Positions 33,594 to 45,769 of a DNA stretch of 64,000 nt are shown piece after piece. The stretch is from contig CM055109.1 in NCBI GenBank assembly GCA_029204225.1, forward strand, positions 32,742,927 through 32,806,926, read 5' to 3'. Origin of the DNA: Diphasiastrum complanatum. Lineage: Eukaryota > Streptophyta > Lycopodiopsida > Lycopodiales > Lycopodiaceae. Both the position numbers and the translations under genes were made by a program. The notes under the pieces were generated by a model. That model was given only the letters and a program-made list of their open reading frames with translations. It had not been told where the DNA came from and did no database searches. Each line of letters starts with the position of its first letter. Position 1 is the stretch's first letter.

Positions 33594-35694
33594 TTGTTTA
33601 TTCATGAACGTGTGCAGGCATTCTACGCAGCAGAAGAAACGGTCCTCATGCCCGTTGGTGATGCGAATCCAAATTTCTTTACAAAGGCATGGAAAATTGT
33701 TCAAAAGCCTAGTTCCAATGGGCAGTACATAAAAGTCTTCATGGTTGTCTCCACAATATCTGCTGGTGAGCCTGGTTTCTCGATGGAAGATGTTGAAACT
33801 ATAGGTGTGGTCCGGGCAATTATAATGCCGAAAACGATGCTGATTGAAAGGGTTGAATTTATGACCCAGAGTTCTAATGGTGAAGAACGTCATTTTGTTT
33901 TATCTTGTGCGGATAAAGTTCATTATACTGAGGCACCCGAATTTCATGACTCAACGAGTGCATTACATCATGGGAGTTACTCAGTGGGATAATGCACTAC
34001 ATGACATGCATGAAATGATGCGGGAACGTGAAGAAACAATTATAGAGACAACTGAAATTGCCATGGTTGTAGTTAGCGAACTGGCAGTAACATAATTGGT
34101 ATTTATTCTAAGACACAACCAATACCATCCTCAGCTCCAACTCCATCTACAGGCAAAAAACAAGCACGACGAAAAGCTGCATCGAAATGACGCCACCCTG
34201 AAGACAAAATTTTTGTTGGGGCCAATTGGACAGGCTAAAAAACATTCAATGGATCCAAGGGCTAATTTGACTGAAATGAGATCTAGAGGCATAGAAAACA
34301 TTACATCATCCTCTGATAATGATGATACGTTGGGTGAGTTTGAGGAGGAAACAAATGTTAATCTTGATGCTTATTCCTCTGATGATGTTGGTTACGTGTG
34401 GGACAAACATATGTATCGAATTGAGTCAAAAATATTCGTCGAGCCTCCTTTTATACGAACCAACGTGCCCTTGATTTCTCCTTTGAATGTATTTGCATTA
34501 TAAACGGGCATGCACCTACTTCCAACAATGTCACAGTGAGGCCGATTTCTTTCAAAAAATCAAGAGACGAGCAAAAAAATGTCCCAATTTTATCAGGGAC
34601 TATCGGCAGTTAGCTCATCGGAACGTTGAAGAAAAGGTTGTCCTTGAAGACTTTTTGTATCAAACATTTGAGGAGTATACCATAATCTTGTTGCGTTCGG
34701 ATGATGCGTTTAATAACTTGTTGGAAGTTATGAAGCGTCATGTGGTCGGGACTCTTCCATACGATGAGCCAGAGTTCGCACCTCAACGTCAAAAGACCAT
34801 TCCACTCACTATTAGATTTTTCAGATCATTGCGGATCCAATTTGTAACAAGGTATGCAAAAAACTCTTGGAGGGCCAATTATATTTTGGCAAAAGAAATA
34901 GAGAAAAATACATTAAAGATGGTGTGATAATAATCATCACAGAAATGACAACTTTGCACACTGTAAAGTTTTTTATTTCTTTGGACAATGATGTCCTAGC
35001 GGATGTGCAATATGACAAAGAGGCAATAAAGTGCCTATCCCTATCTATCAACAAAAAGTTTGCTTATGATTGGATTAGAACGACTGCAAGTAGCAGCAGA
35101 AGCAAATCATCGAAGCTGCAAACTAATATACCAATCTCTTTAACGCAATTTGTTAAAAAAATAAAAGAAAAACTAAATCAGAGACAGGGTCATGGTGGGA
35201 GCAGCACCGGCACTTCCTAGAGATTTTTTTGCAAAGTGACGACCTCCAAAGGAGATGAAGAAATTTATTGTGGGGTTGTCGAATCAAACTTCATGGTCGT
35301 TCCTTCATCTGCTTGGAAAAGTCGGACATTGTACATTTTTTATAATATTGAGTCGATCAGTTCAAGTTACATCACTACATTGCGGCACTGCCTGGCAATC
35401 CTCATGGCAAAACACAAATTATGTGTTATTGTGCTATTTTTGGAACAAAGTATTAAAGAGGGAGTCAGGGGAAGCTTAAAATCAATGCAAGACATAAAAC
35501 TCTCGATATTTGGGGGTTATTACGAGCTTGCTATACATTTAAAACAAGGCGGAGTGCAAGTGCAAAATTTGCAACCTGTACTATATGTCCTATACAATGC
35601 GGATGCACCAAGTGATTTGAGTGCATGTGTACATAGTAAACTCACATTTTCGAGTCTGTGTTTTGGGAGATCCTTTGGTATGCATATCATGTGA
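33594..35694 (+). pseudogene. Unrecognised ORF cluster (~2.1 kb), frameshifted
   Basis: Consecutive plus-strand frames cover the region nearly without gaps: 33594-33992 (NPNFFTKAWKIVQKPSSNGQ, GVVRAIIMPKTMLIERVEFM), 34096-34503 (acidic, SSSDNDDTLGEFEEETNVNL), 34487-34927 (basic and helical, DFFQKIKRRAKKCPNFIRDY), 34867-35220 (SLSINKKFAYDWIRT, Ser/Lys-rich tail) and 35236-35694 (LRHCLAILMAKHKLCVIVLF). Neighbouring frames meet at short overlaps, as expected from frameshifts in one ancestral gene or from introns. I find no RT, integrase, transposase or other known motif. It could be an old host gene or an unclassified element protein. Confidence 0.4.
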
Positions 35695-35833
35695 AAACCA
35701 GCCAAGGGATTCTCCATGGCAGAAATTTCACCATATCCATGATAAGACTTCTTTGGTAGAAATCACTTGCTAGCTCCTTTGAAGAGCATTTCGCCAATTT
35801 GCCACCATATCCTTGTGTTCTCTCCATGCTGGA

Positions 35834-35930
35834 AGATGATCAACCTTAGGCTTCTTCAAAAATAAGATGATCAACCTTAGGCTTCTTAAAAAATAAGATG
35901 ATCAACCTTAGGCTTCTTCAAAAATAAGAT
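35834..35930. repeat. Three tandem copies of a 31-nt unit
   Basis: The unit GATCAACCTTAGGCTTCTTC plus AAAAATAAGAT repeats three times at the truncated end of a copia integrase. Because 31 is not a multiple of three, each copy shifts the frame, so this arose after the element died. The first and third copies are nearly identical. Confidence 0.9.
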
Positions 35931-37966
35931 TTCATATGGTGACTTTCCTCCAAGAGCTATATGTGGGAGCCTAATGCAAAGATAATTTGCACAATTAATG
36001 GCTTCTCTTCAAAAATCTTTGGGAAAATATGCCTCAATTCTCATAGATTTTGCACATTCACATAGAGATCTATTCTTTCTCTCGGCCACTCCATTTTGAG
36101 ATGGAGAATAGGCACAAGAGAACTCTCTTTTAATGCCTTCAAGCTCACAAAAATCATGAAATCTATTGGAGATATATTTCCCACCTCCATCACATCTAAG
36201 AGCTTTAATCTTGAATGAGAATTGCTTCTCTACATAAGCTTTGAAAATAAGGAAATGATCAAACACCATAGATTTAGAAGCAAGAAGATATATCCAAGTG
36301 AATATTGTGAAATCATCAATGAAAGTAACAAAACAAGTGGCTCCTCCCTTGCTTATAGTTGATGAGAAATGCACATCCAAGTTGATTACTCCAAAGGATG
36401 CTTGCTTATGATAGAAGATCTTGTAAATGGCTTTTTGTGAGATTTAGCAATAGCACAAGCCTCACAAGGCTTGATCTTCTTGGAGAATGACTTTGGCAAG
36501 CCAATAGCTTTGGCCTCTTTGATCATAGAGAGCATGGATTTGTAGTTGGGATGTCCCAACCTCCTATGCCATAATTCCTCCATAGAGAGCTTGTTCACAA
36601 GAGCAACATTACAAGCATTCACATATTCATTTGGATCTAGTTTATAGATGCCTCCAAATCTAGATCCTAATGCAAGTATCTCATCATTCTTCTTGATATT
36701 ACAAGTATCAACATTGAATTTTACATCAAGGCCATTATCAGGCAATTGGCCAACACGAATGAGATTCTTAGTAAGCTTAGGCACATAAAAAACTTTAGAA
36801 AGAGAAAGAACTTTAGAGGATGCAAGCATTAAGGGAATGTTCAATAGGACATTCAAAATCATTTGCAGTGTATATTGATTTCTTGACTCCATCATAAGGT
36901 GCAATAGAAGAGAAAGAATCCTTGGAGCTACACATATGTGAAGAGGCTCCACTATCAATATACCATAAGCCGTCCTTCTTGAAAGGAGTGGATGAGAAGC
37001 TAGAGACCATAAGAGATCCCTCTCCATCACTTGCAATAGTGTCTTCCTTCTCATTGGTGATGTTGGCTTGATTGAGGTGATTCTTCTTCTTGAAGCAATT
37101 GGTGGCATAATGGCCTTTCTTGCCACAATAAAAACACTGGATCTTCTTCTTCTTGAGCTTGGATGATGAAGCATTAGAGGAATCATCTTCCTCCTCATCT
37201 TTGTCTTTGGATTTGGCTTTGGCCTTGCTTGAGGATTGTTGAAATTGGTTCTTGCTCCTCCCTTTGTGCTTGTCCTTGGCAAAGAGGGCTTTGCCATCAT
37301 TATGAGTGAGAGAAAGCTTGTCCATCCTCAAGAGCTTGTACTCTTGTCTTGATTCTTCAGAAATTAGCACATTTTGGAGAGCCTCCAAACTTGGTAGCTC
37401 CTCCTTAATGGCATAGGATTGGACAAGGTTATCAAATTCACTTCTCAAGCCATTGAGAATGACTTGGACTAGCTCATTTTGATTGATGGAATCACCAATG
37501 CAAGCAAGCTCTCTATGAATATCTTTTACTCTCAAAACATAACTAGATGCACTCTCATCACTCTTTTGGCTACTTTAAAAGATTTGATTTCTAAGAGTGA
37601 GGAGCCTAGAGGTGTTCTTAGCCTCATAGATAGTCTTGAGACAATCCCAGCTTCTTTGGTTGTTGCACAAGTACCTATCTCCCTCAATATCTCATTAGAG
37701 ACATTCATTTTAATGTAGTGGAGAGCCTTCCTAGCTCTCTTTTTGTATTTTTGAACCTCTTGAAGAACTTGTGGTTCTTCTTCAAGGCCAAAAACTATGT
37801 CCATCACGTCTTGAAGGATCAAGATGGACTCCATCCTCATCTTCCAAATTGAATAGTTTGAAGTGGACAATCTTTCACTTGGTTCCAACAAAGATGAACT
37901 CATTGAAGCCATTTTAAGTGAAGAAAACTCAAATGATGAATAATAAATGTTGCTACACACACTCAA
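35834..37966 (-). pseudogene. Copia element: gag, protease, pre-integrase and integrase (no RT)
   Basis: Gag starts about 37912 (MASMSSSLLEPSERLSTSNY) and runs to a canonical knuckle CFYCGKKGHYATNC near 37120, then an intact protease motif LWYIDSGASSHM near 36960. After a frameshift near 36830 the pre-integrase follows (LWHRRLGHPNYKSMLSMI, CEACAIAKSHKKPF), then integrase VTFIDDFTIFTWIYLL, LRCDGGGKYISNRFHDF and SQNGVAERKN, so the catalytic triad is visible. Homology stops at FLKKPKVDHL near 35830. Neither LTR nor PBS was found, and RT and RNase H are absent. Gag is closely related to the element at 26.8 kb. Confidence 0.85.
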
Positions 37967-38396
37967 TAGGATCCAATAATGAAGTACTATCTCCTCCTAT
38001 GAAAGATCTTGCAACCATTTGTGAATTGATTCTCACTAGCTACTCAAATCTCTCTAAAACAAGATCTATTTCACATCAAATGATGGACTATAGACAAAGT
38101 TAGGATCATTTACTCTTAGCACGTGTGAAATACACTAAGTAACCATATAATGACCTCAATCCAAGGATCCTATTCTAAGCATGCCAATCACAAGCAACAC
38201 AAGGCAACCTAATGGTGGACAAACCAACCCAACCAAACCTAGATCAAACGGATCTAGCTCCCAAGCTATAGATCAATCACTCAAAGAGGAATGAGGCATC
38301 ACACCAGCAACATCCTGCCACCGGTCATGCTATCAAGCATACACTAGTGAGAGCCCAATAGGTATACTTATACCCTCCAAGGCCCATGCACCACTA
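37967..38396. other. Unassigned between copia gag and gypsy LTR
   Basis: Contains AGCACGTGTGAAATAC near 38119, possibly an LTR scrap of the copia element, and a TATA-like run (minus strand GGTATAAGTATACC) near 38360. That run could be the promoter part of the adjoining gypsy LTR if the LTR extends left to here. Confidence 0.3.
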
Positions 38397-39200
38397 GTAG
38401 TGCACTGTGACATCTCACTGGACACCTCTACAGCCTATCTGGACCACGTCATCCAGTTTTCCAATGACTCACTGATAGACCCATACTAATCCACCATCAC
38501 GAGTTTAGGCCTATAACCATTAATTATGACGATGTACACATAAGGGCCCCAATTCCCTTATAGTCACAATTAACTTATGGGTTGTCGGTCTACCGGTCCC
38601 TAGCGTGGACATGCTACCCGAGACCAGTCGTGGGCATGACATTCTTCCCCCCTTATTCAAGTTCTGTCCTCATAACTTAAAACTGGGAAAGTTCCTCCTT
38701 AAGCTTCCTTCCTGTTCCCAAGAATCTTCATCGTTTGTACATCTCTTCCATCGAACCAGATGCTCGGTAACTATACGATTTCTCAATCGTTTAGTTCTTG
38801 TATCCACGATCTTTTCAGGTTCAAGTGGAGACACACCCGATGATTCATCTAATAGGTCCAATCGATCTCTAGATCCAAGATGCTCTCCTTCACGTAGACT
38901 CTTTCAGAGACGGCTTACGTGAAATACGAGATGCACTTGAGATCCATCCGGGAGTTCCAATTGGTAAGCTAAGGATCCGATCTTTTTCAAGATCTTAAAC
39001 AGTCCTCTAAATCTAGGCGATGATTAATAATGCTAGCTGGTACACATTACACTTGAATCCATCGAGATTCTCAAAAAATATCCAACCCCCCACTTGGAAG
39101 TCTCTTGGTGATCTTTTCAGACTTGCATAAAGTTGGTCCCCATCATGGGTACACTAGACATTCTCACGTGCAATCTGTAGCATTTCCTAGATATCATGTA
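38397..39200 (-). mobile_element. Chromovirus-type gypsy 3' end: chromodomain and LTR
   Basis: On the minus strand the integrase C-terminus (PRDFQVGG) leads through a frameshifted linker to a chromodomain-like segment at 38670-38861: PEKIVDTRTKRLRNRIVTEH, LVRWKRCTNDEDSWE, SLRRNFP. The purine-rich tract AAGGGGGGAAGAA then precedes an LTR starting TGTCATGCCCACGACTGG at 38637. The chromodomain targets chromovirus integration to heterochromatin (established for the clade). The LTR part also occurs at 21373-21613. The upstream pol is missing. Confidence 0.75.
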
Positions 39201-40544
39201 GGACATTTGAACTTTGAATGCCCGAGTCTCTACCGCAATAGGTGATATAGGTTAAAAACTATACGTAAGCACGCACGGGCTATAACCGGTAGCCAAATGC
39301 TTACTATAACTCAATCTCCATCAAGGATAACTTCCTCTCCGAGGAGATTGCTATGAAAATATGAATACATATCTTAACTAATCTTCTGATCACCCAGGTA
39401 ATCCTTCTTTTAACCAATCAAGTATAACTAGAATCTGAACTATGATTTGCTAATCATAATTCATTGGATTCTTGTCCTATACTCAATAAAAGAACGTGAT
39501 ACTTTCACATAGGCAACAACCAATGATTAGAAAAACTTTTAACCTTAGAGTCATCTCTAGTTTAACAAATATGGCCGACCAAAAGCGACCAGTGAACTTT
39601 GAATCGCGAATGTTCATAATGTCACTTTGATACCGCAAAGCCTAAACAGACACTCTATAACTACTTGGTCTATACCCGAATAAACGAGTTGATTTGGTAA
39701 GGTGATCAGGCATACCAAAATTCCACTAACTTGTTTATTCATCCGGGGTATAAATACTATCCTCTCCTATGGATTAGGTAATTCCTAGGATATGAGTTAT
39801 GATTTACCAATCCCAACTCTCCATATTCCCAAGACCATACCAATCATAAGAGTGCATTACAATTCTTCCAAGAACGCCCTTACTTTAGACATAACACAAA
39901 TTGTCATTCCAAAGTTAGGGTCTTAATCTAGAATGCGTCTAGATTTTCCTCTTAAGTTCTAATCTAGAATAACTTAAGATTTACTGGAACCTCATTACGT
40001 GAAGTTCTAACTTTTGGAAAACAACTATCCAACTATCCTGAGTCTTCCGGGATAGCATTCCATCCTTTCCAAACGGGAAAAGATAAGTCCCAAAAGTTTT
40101 CGTATATTCTATGCACACCCCTCTGTAAATGAATTCAAAACGACTCATAAATGTTGTGACTTATAAGCAATACATTTCAACAATAATATCCATAAGTAAG
40201 ATTTCTATTATTGATTTACAACAACTAACTCAGAAGTAACGCTCCTGACTCGGCTAGTTGTATCAGATTTAGAAAATATTTAAATGTCAAGGTGTGGTAC
40301 CAAAACACCACATTTAATCTTATTCTAAATCAATTCTAGGTCAATAAGCGATTCTCAATGAGAAATTACTATAACCCAGCAAGAAATTGTCTCAAACACA
40401 ATTCTCATCAATATGCCTATGTACCAACAACTAGTTTATGCATGCAAATAAACTTAGTTCACTAAATACTTTGTAGATCCACAAGATTAGAAATTTGTAC
40501 AAAAGGTTTTAATGATTCACCAGGTGTTGACATTGCCTTTTTGA
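39201..40544. other. Unassigned non-coding region
   Basis: Both strands are stop-dense with no recognised motif. It may be a decayed LTR or leader of the flanking elements. TAGATCCACAAGATTA occurs at about 40484 and also at 13320, a short shared word that may mark a common old repeat. Confidence 0.25.
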
Positions 40545-41164
40545 ACTATGTTTGGTTCCTGCACAAAGTAATAGACCGGATCATCCATGAACTGGGATGG
40601 AGACTGTCTGGGTCGATTTTATTTTTTGGATTGAATTTTGACCCTTTGATGCTGTTGTTGAGGTTCTGACTCATTGTCTAAGTGATCAGTATCGATTTTC
40701 TGCTGTTCAACTCTTGGATCGGATTTTGGATTTTCGATCCTTGGGTTGGATTTTGGATTTTTCGACCTTGGATCGGATTTTGATTTTTCGATTTTTGGGT
40801 CGGATTTTTCTGGAGCTTTTCCCTTATGGTCGAAAAATTGGTCTTCCATGAATATGACATCTCTGCTCGTGAAGGTCTTCTGATTTTCCAGGTTGTAGAG
40901 CTTGTATGCCTTGTGATCTAGAAAGTAGCCACTGAAAATCGATTTCTTGCTTTTGTCATCCAGCTTCTTTCTCAGATCTTTAGGGATCTTAGCATAGGCA
41001 ATGCATCCAAACACTCGAATATGTTTGAGTGATGGCTTTGATCTAGTCCACACCTCATAAGGTGTCTTGCCATTCAGGGCTTTGGTGATGGATCGATTTT
41101 GCAGGTAGGCAGCTGCAGTGACAACTTCTGCCCAAAATCTCTTTGGAAGAGAAGCATGGGCCAA
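40545..41164 (-). pseudogene. Copia integrase C-terminus and linker with decapeptide repeats
   Basis: The 181-codon minus-strand frame reads MAHASLPKRFWAEVVTAAAY, NGKTPYEVWTRSKPSLKHIR, VFGCIAYAKIPKDLRKKLDD, YLDHKAYKLYN-like, and VIFMEDQFFDHKG. This is the integrase C-terminal region of a Hopscotch/Tnt1-like copia element. It then enters a tandem repeat of about ten residues (variants of NPKSDPRIE) encoded by 30-nt repeats at about 40710-40810. After the stop a Gln-rich tail leads to truncation. Upstream (>41164) homology breaks abruptly. Confidence 0.8.
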
Positions 41165-41929
41165 TTAGTAAGAACTTGAAAAGGTCTTCTTCCTCAACAA
41201 GTTCAAAGCCAAAGAAAAGTAACAAATTGAGTTTGGTACAATCTTAAGCCTCCTTCTAAATGAATGACAATAGTCAAGAAATAAGAAAAGCGACTAGTCC
41301 AATGCATTCATTTCGAGATCAAGCATTCCTTTCTCATGTTTTGTGTACGATACTAAACATTACTAATCAATGAAATCACGATGTAATTTTTCAATTTTTT
41401 GTATCCTCTCAAGCAAAATCAACTAAAACCATGCTGAACAAAAAATATGCAATCACATTCATAATCAAACATGAATTATGTTGTCTAATACAACAACAGA
41501 TCTTATCAATTTGTTGTAATTTTTAAATGTCTACTCAAAACTACCAACAAACTAATATCAAATTTTTAATTATACAATACAAACTCATGAAGATCATGCA
41601 CATGTCTTTTGTTTACATTTCCACTAACATAACTTTCTAACAAACACATCATAAACTATATAGCTGTCATGCTACTACAATAAGTCATAAATATTATAGG
41701 AAAATTTTCCACAAGTTACATGTCATCACTATGGTTCAACTTAACCCTGGATGGTAACATACACAAAATAATTTTTCACACATTAAATTTTATTTTCAAC
41801 TTATTATTCTCATATTATGACATGGTAAGGCCTTTGTGATACAATATCACATCGTACTTGTTTTTTTGCTATTTACGACTTGCATATGAAAACACATCTA
41901 AAGGATGGAGTTCTCACAATAATTTTTTT
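41165..41929. other. AT-rich unassigned region
   Basis: No ORF, repeat border or motif that I can support. Confidence 0.3.
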
Positions 41930-42787
41930 TAGCAATGTGGTATTCTAAGACATTGACTTGTGCATAAACTCCATTGACCAAGTTGAACACATATTATTGC
42001 CTTTTGCAAGGCAATGCCAAAAATGTATGCTAAGAAAAATATCAGCAATTCCTAGTGCGTATTCATGTCCATAATGTGCAAACAAATATTTAGATGCTTC
42101 AAAATTGTTGTAACAATTTACATCCTTATTATTTCTATAACATGGAAGAAAAATGCATGATACAAATCAATGACTATCATATGTTGTTTTGATGAAAATG
42201 ATTCCACATGACTCATCAAGCAAACATTGAGGTATTGACTCCACACATGAAAAACAACTTGCTCTTGAACCACCCTCTTCAAATAGTAGCGATGAAATAC
42301 TACACCTTTTTTTCTTATCTACATGAGATAATTTAAAGGGAAAACTTGCCAGTTTATCAGGTTGGTATGCAATGATATGAAATGTATAATGCAAGGCTAG
42401 TGTACCTTACATCGCAGTCGGGTGTTTATTAGTGTATAGATTCTTTGTTGCGAGGACATAGTCATAATCGTTAATAGAATAGGAATGATATAAATGTCTA
42501 GTGCATGCTTTCAAATCACCAAAGGCCAAATTATATACCCATCTTGAAGGCAAGCGTGCACGGCAAGGCTAAAAACCTCCCATTGGTGAGAGCTAAAACA
42601 CCCATTACATGTGTCATCTCAACTCGGGCTAGGGTATGTACATGTGGATCAATCAAAATACAAGAATCTTGGTCCCTTGGTAGTGACTACATTCTATCTC
42701 TCTACATAGTAATGTTGTGGTGGGAATGGTTTCACCATAATGGGTACATTGTACATTCTCTCTCTCTCTCTCTCTCTCTCTTTATCC

Positions 42788-42819
<32 letters not shown>

Positions 42820-43400
42820 TATAGATCATAGACGATGAGATATACGATGACTGGTCCATGGTGGGTACATAGTACATTCTCTCTCTCTCTCTCGAACTTA
42901 TATGTTGAGTTATTACGTTAGTTAGAATTGTATTGTTGGTTGGTCTTCAGTCTAAGTTTTGTTAGTAGTGTACTGTGTATGGTGGATCGGTACATCTGGG
43001 AAGCCAAAACTAGGAAGCGTATGCAGATATAACCCACGCTCTCTCCTGAATAGACGTCTCCTCCACCTTTCTTGATTGGATCGGAATCCCAGTTTTCTAG
43101 GAGCAATGCCAAGCTGCTGCCAGCACTGGAAGTAGGTTGGCCAAGAAGGACAATATTGTTGAATGGCTTTGAATCTGTTGAACAGAAATTTGGTGCGGTT
43201 TATTGAGCTGCTGAATCAGAATTTTGAGGAGAAATCATAGGAGGGGACAGTTTACGTGAAATAAGGCCGTGTTGGACATGTGGTGGCAGAAAGTGCCAAG
43301 TTTCTTGTATTTCTCCAGGTTAAACCCCAGAACTGCAATTTCAATCATTCAATCATCCTAATAAAATCCTTCCTTCTCCAATTCAAAGATAGCTATGACT
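41930..43400. repeat. Tandem duplication, unit 1
   Basis: Landmarks in order: TGTCCATAATGTGCAAACAA (42066), a CTTGCTCTTGAACCACCCTC-type block (42250), AAGGCTAAAAACCTCCCATT (42567), GGTGGATCGGTACATCT (42981), GACGTCTCCTCCACCTTTCTT (43056) and CCCAGTTTTCTAGGAGCAAT (43088). All recur in the same order in the next 1.5 kb. Short CT and TA microsatellites at 42763-42892 occur only in this unit. On the minus strand both units share a short frame SAGSS(L/F)ALLLENWDS followed by KKGGGDV, which may be a residual exon. Confidence 0.7.
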
Positions 43401-43559
43401 AATTGAACATTCATAATTCCACAAATAACGTTAACAAAATTAGTCACAAATTTTACACTCTTTACATACAATTTCATGATTCAATATTTATGGTTTTGCC
43501 AGTATTCATGATTTCACTCAAGGCCAAGACACGTCATCCATCCAAACATGCTCAAAATT

Positions 43560-45240
43560 TTAGCTTAAAAAAAAATGTTTGATGAGAAACTTTTCTGCAA
43601 CCTAGCTTCTATTTGTGTCCATAATGTGCAAACAATTATTTGTTTGAAAATTAAATGCTTCAAAATTGTCGTGATTTGTAACAATTTACAAAGTCCTCAT
43701 TTTTTCTAGATAACTTGAAAGGAAAATGCATAATCTTAAAATCGATGAGTGTAATGTATGCATTAAAAACTTGTTCTTGAACCACACCCTCTTCAAATAG
43801 AAATGAGGAAATACTACCAATTTTTTATCTTATACTACATGCTATATACTTTAAAGAGAAAACTTGCCAATTTATTAGGTATGCAGTCAGATGAAATGTA
43901 TAGTGCAAGACTAGTATACTTATGCTACATTGCTTACATCAAAATTGGGTATTTTAGTGTAGAAATTCTTTGTTGCTAAGTAAAAATTGTTAATAATAGG
44001 AATGCTATAAAAGAGCGCATGCTTCTAAATGATTAAAGACCAAAAGTTTGACATCACCTATTCATCCACTAAGAAAGTTTATCTCCGTGACCAAAACGAA
44101 CCTATACTTTTGACTTCAAGGCAAGGCCAAAAACCTCAAATTGGTGGGAGCTAAACACCCATGTAACATGTCATGTAACCAGCCTTCCTTCAACTCAGGC
44201 TGGGGTATGTAGAGCATTGTAGACATGGACCAATGAAACACAAGAATCTTGGTTGCTCCATAGTGGGTACATTCTCTACGGTACTCAATATATATGGTGG
44301 GTACATTCTATCTTTATAGTAATGAGATATGGTGGGTAGATTATCTTTCTATATATATGTTAAGTAGCTTGGTTGGTAAGAAAAATTTTGCTAGTTGGTC
44401 CTCAGTTAATGTTTCGTGCAGTATGGTGGATCGGTACATCTTGGAAGCAAAATCTAGAAAGCATCTGCAGATATAACCCCCCTTTTTCCTGAACAGACGT
44501 CTCCTCCACCTTTCTTAATTGCAGATTCTGGATGGGAATCCCAGTTTTCTAGGAGCAATGCGAAGCTGCTACCAGCACTAGAGTTGGTTGGCCAGGAAGG
44601 ACAATATTGCTGAATAAATTCGAATCTGTTGAACAGAAATGTGGTGCGGTTTATCGAGCTGCTGAACAAGAATTCCGAGGAGAAATAGTAGAAGGGATAA
44701 GTTTATTTGAAATAAGGCCATGTTGGACATGTTGTGGTAGTATTTTCTTACATTATCACAGAGACATAGTACATCAGCTACCAAAAATGTCGTAGTTTGT
44801 CAACAGTCTTACGCTGTTTCTTCAGATTTAATAAATTATAGAGCAGCATATAACAAAGGTATTGGCCGGAATATCCAAAACCAATTACTTGCAAAAAGTC
44901 ATGTATGGGTTTCATCCGGAAGCGATAAATCGGCATTAAGCACAAAGTCCAGTGATCATGAGTGAAATGGCCCGGAACATACTAGATATAGAACTTTCAA
45001 ACACAATCTAAAAGCACCATAATAGACTACAGGAGTAACAAGTACTTAAGAATCGCCTATAAATAGGATCAGGTCTAAATGTTTAAATCGTAATATAATC
45101 CAGCAGCACAAAAGTGCAAAGTTTCTCCAGATGTAGATGGAGCTAAGTTTCTCATGCAGGTTAAACCCATACTGCAATTTCAGTCGTTATAAGAAAGTCC
45201 TTCCCTTTCCAATTGGGAGATAGTCATGTTTAATCATTGA
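43560..45240. repeat. Tandem duplication, unit 2
   Basis: Second copy of the preceding unit, with the same landmarks at 43616, 43770, 44122, 44424, 44500 and 44540. About 320 bp at roughly 44790-45110 has no counterpart in unit 1; the shared sequence resumes at 45110-45240. Divergence and indels are substantial, so the duplication is old. A third fragment (GCATAAACTCCATTGACCAA) lies at about 46402, matching 41963. Confidence 0.65.
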
Positions 45241-45389
45241 TAACATCAGCTTAAAGAGATTGCCTGAAAGAGATGGATAAGTCAAAGCGCTATATTACAA
45301 AAATGAAAAGTTGTGAAAGCAACAAAATGCAAGTCCAAGCAGGTATTGACTTCTAGAACCCAGATAGAAACAAACCTTCAAAATCCTGG

Positions 45390-45760
45390 ATGTTGTCCAC
45401 TCAAAACAATGACCAATCCATCAATGTGCAACCATTTCTCATCCGCTGCACCAGAAGAAGTATAAAGCGAATGAAAAGCCGCCTCGTCGTCTAAATAGTA
45501 TCCACTTCTATTATGGCAATGATGTTGAAAACTCTATTTTATTTGAAGATGCATTGAGAATCATCCTATTAGTCATAACCCAGATCTTGTGATCTGCTCC
45601 CGTAATAGCTGCAATAATGGTTGTATCCATCACACTCAGCCGATAGCTCACTGTCTCCAACCAAGACTCAGCCCTTGCCTTGACATGCTATGTAATTCTA
45701 TCCGTTGATCCACCATGCCCACCACGAGATCCAACGATGGTGCCACATACATTTGTGTTG
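45390..45760 (-). pseudogene. Protein-like exon fragment, family unknown
   Basis: On the minus strand one frame reads CGTIVGSRGGHGGSTDRIT, a TAG, then HVKARAESWLETVSYRLSVM, DTTIIAAITGADHKIWVMTN and RMILNASSNKIEF. The continuous protein-like character on both sides of the single stop suggests a decayed exon. No family recognised. Confidence 0.3.
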
Positions 45761-45769
45761 CATGCATGC

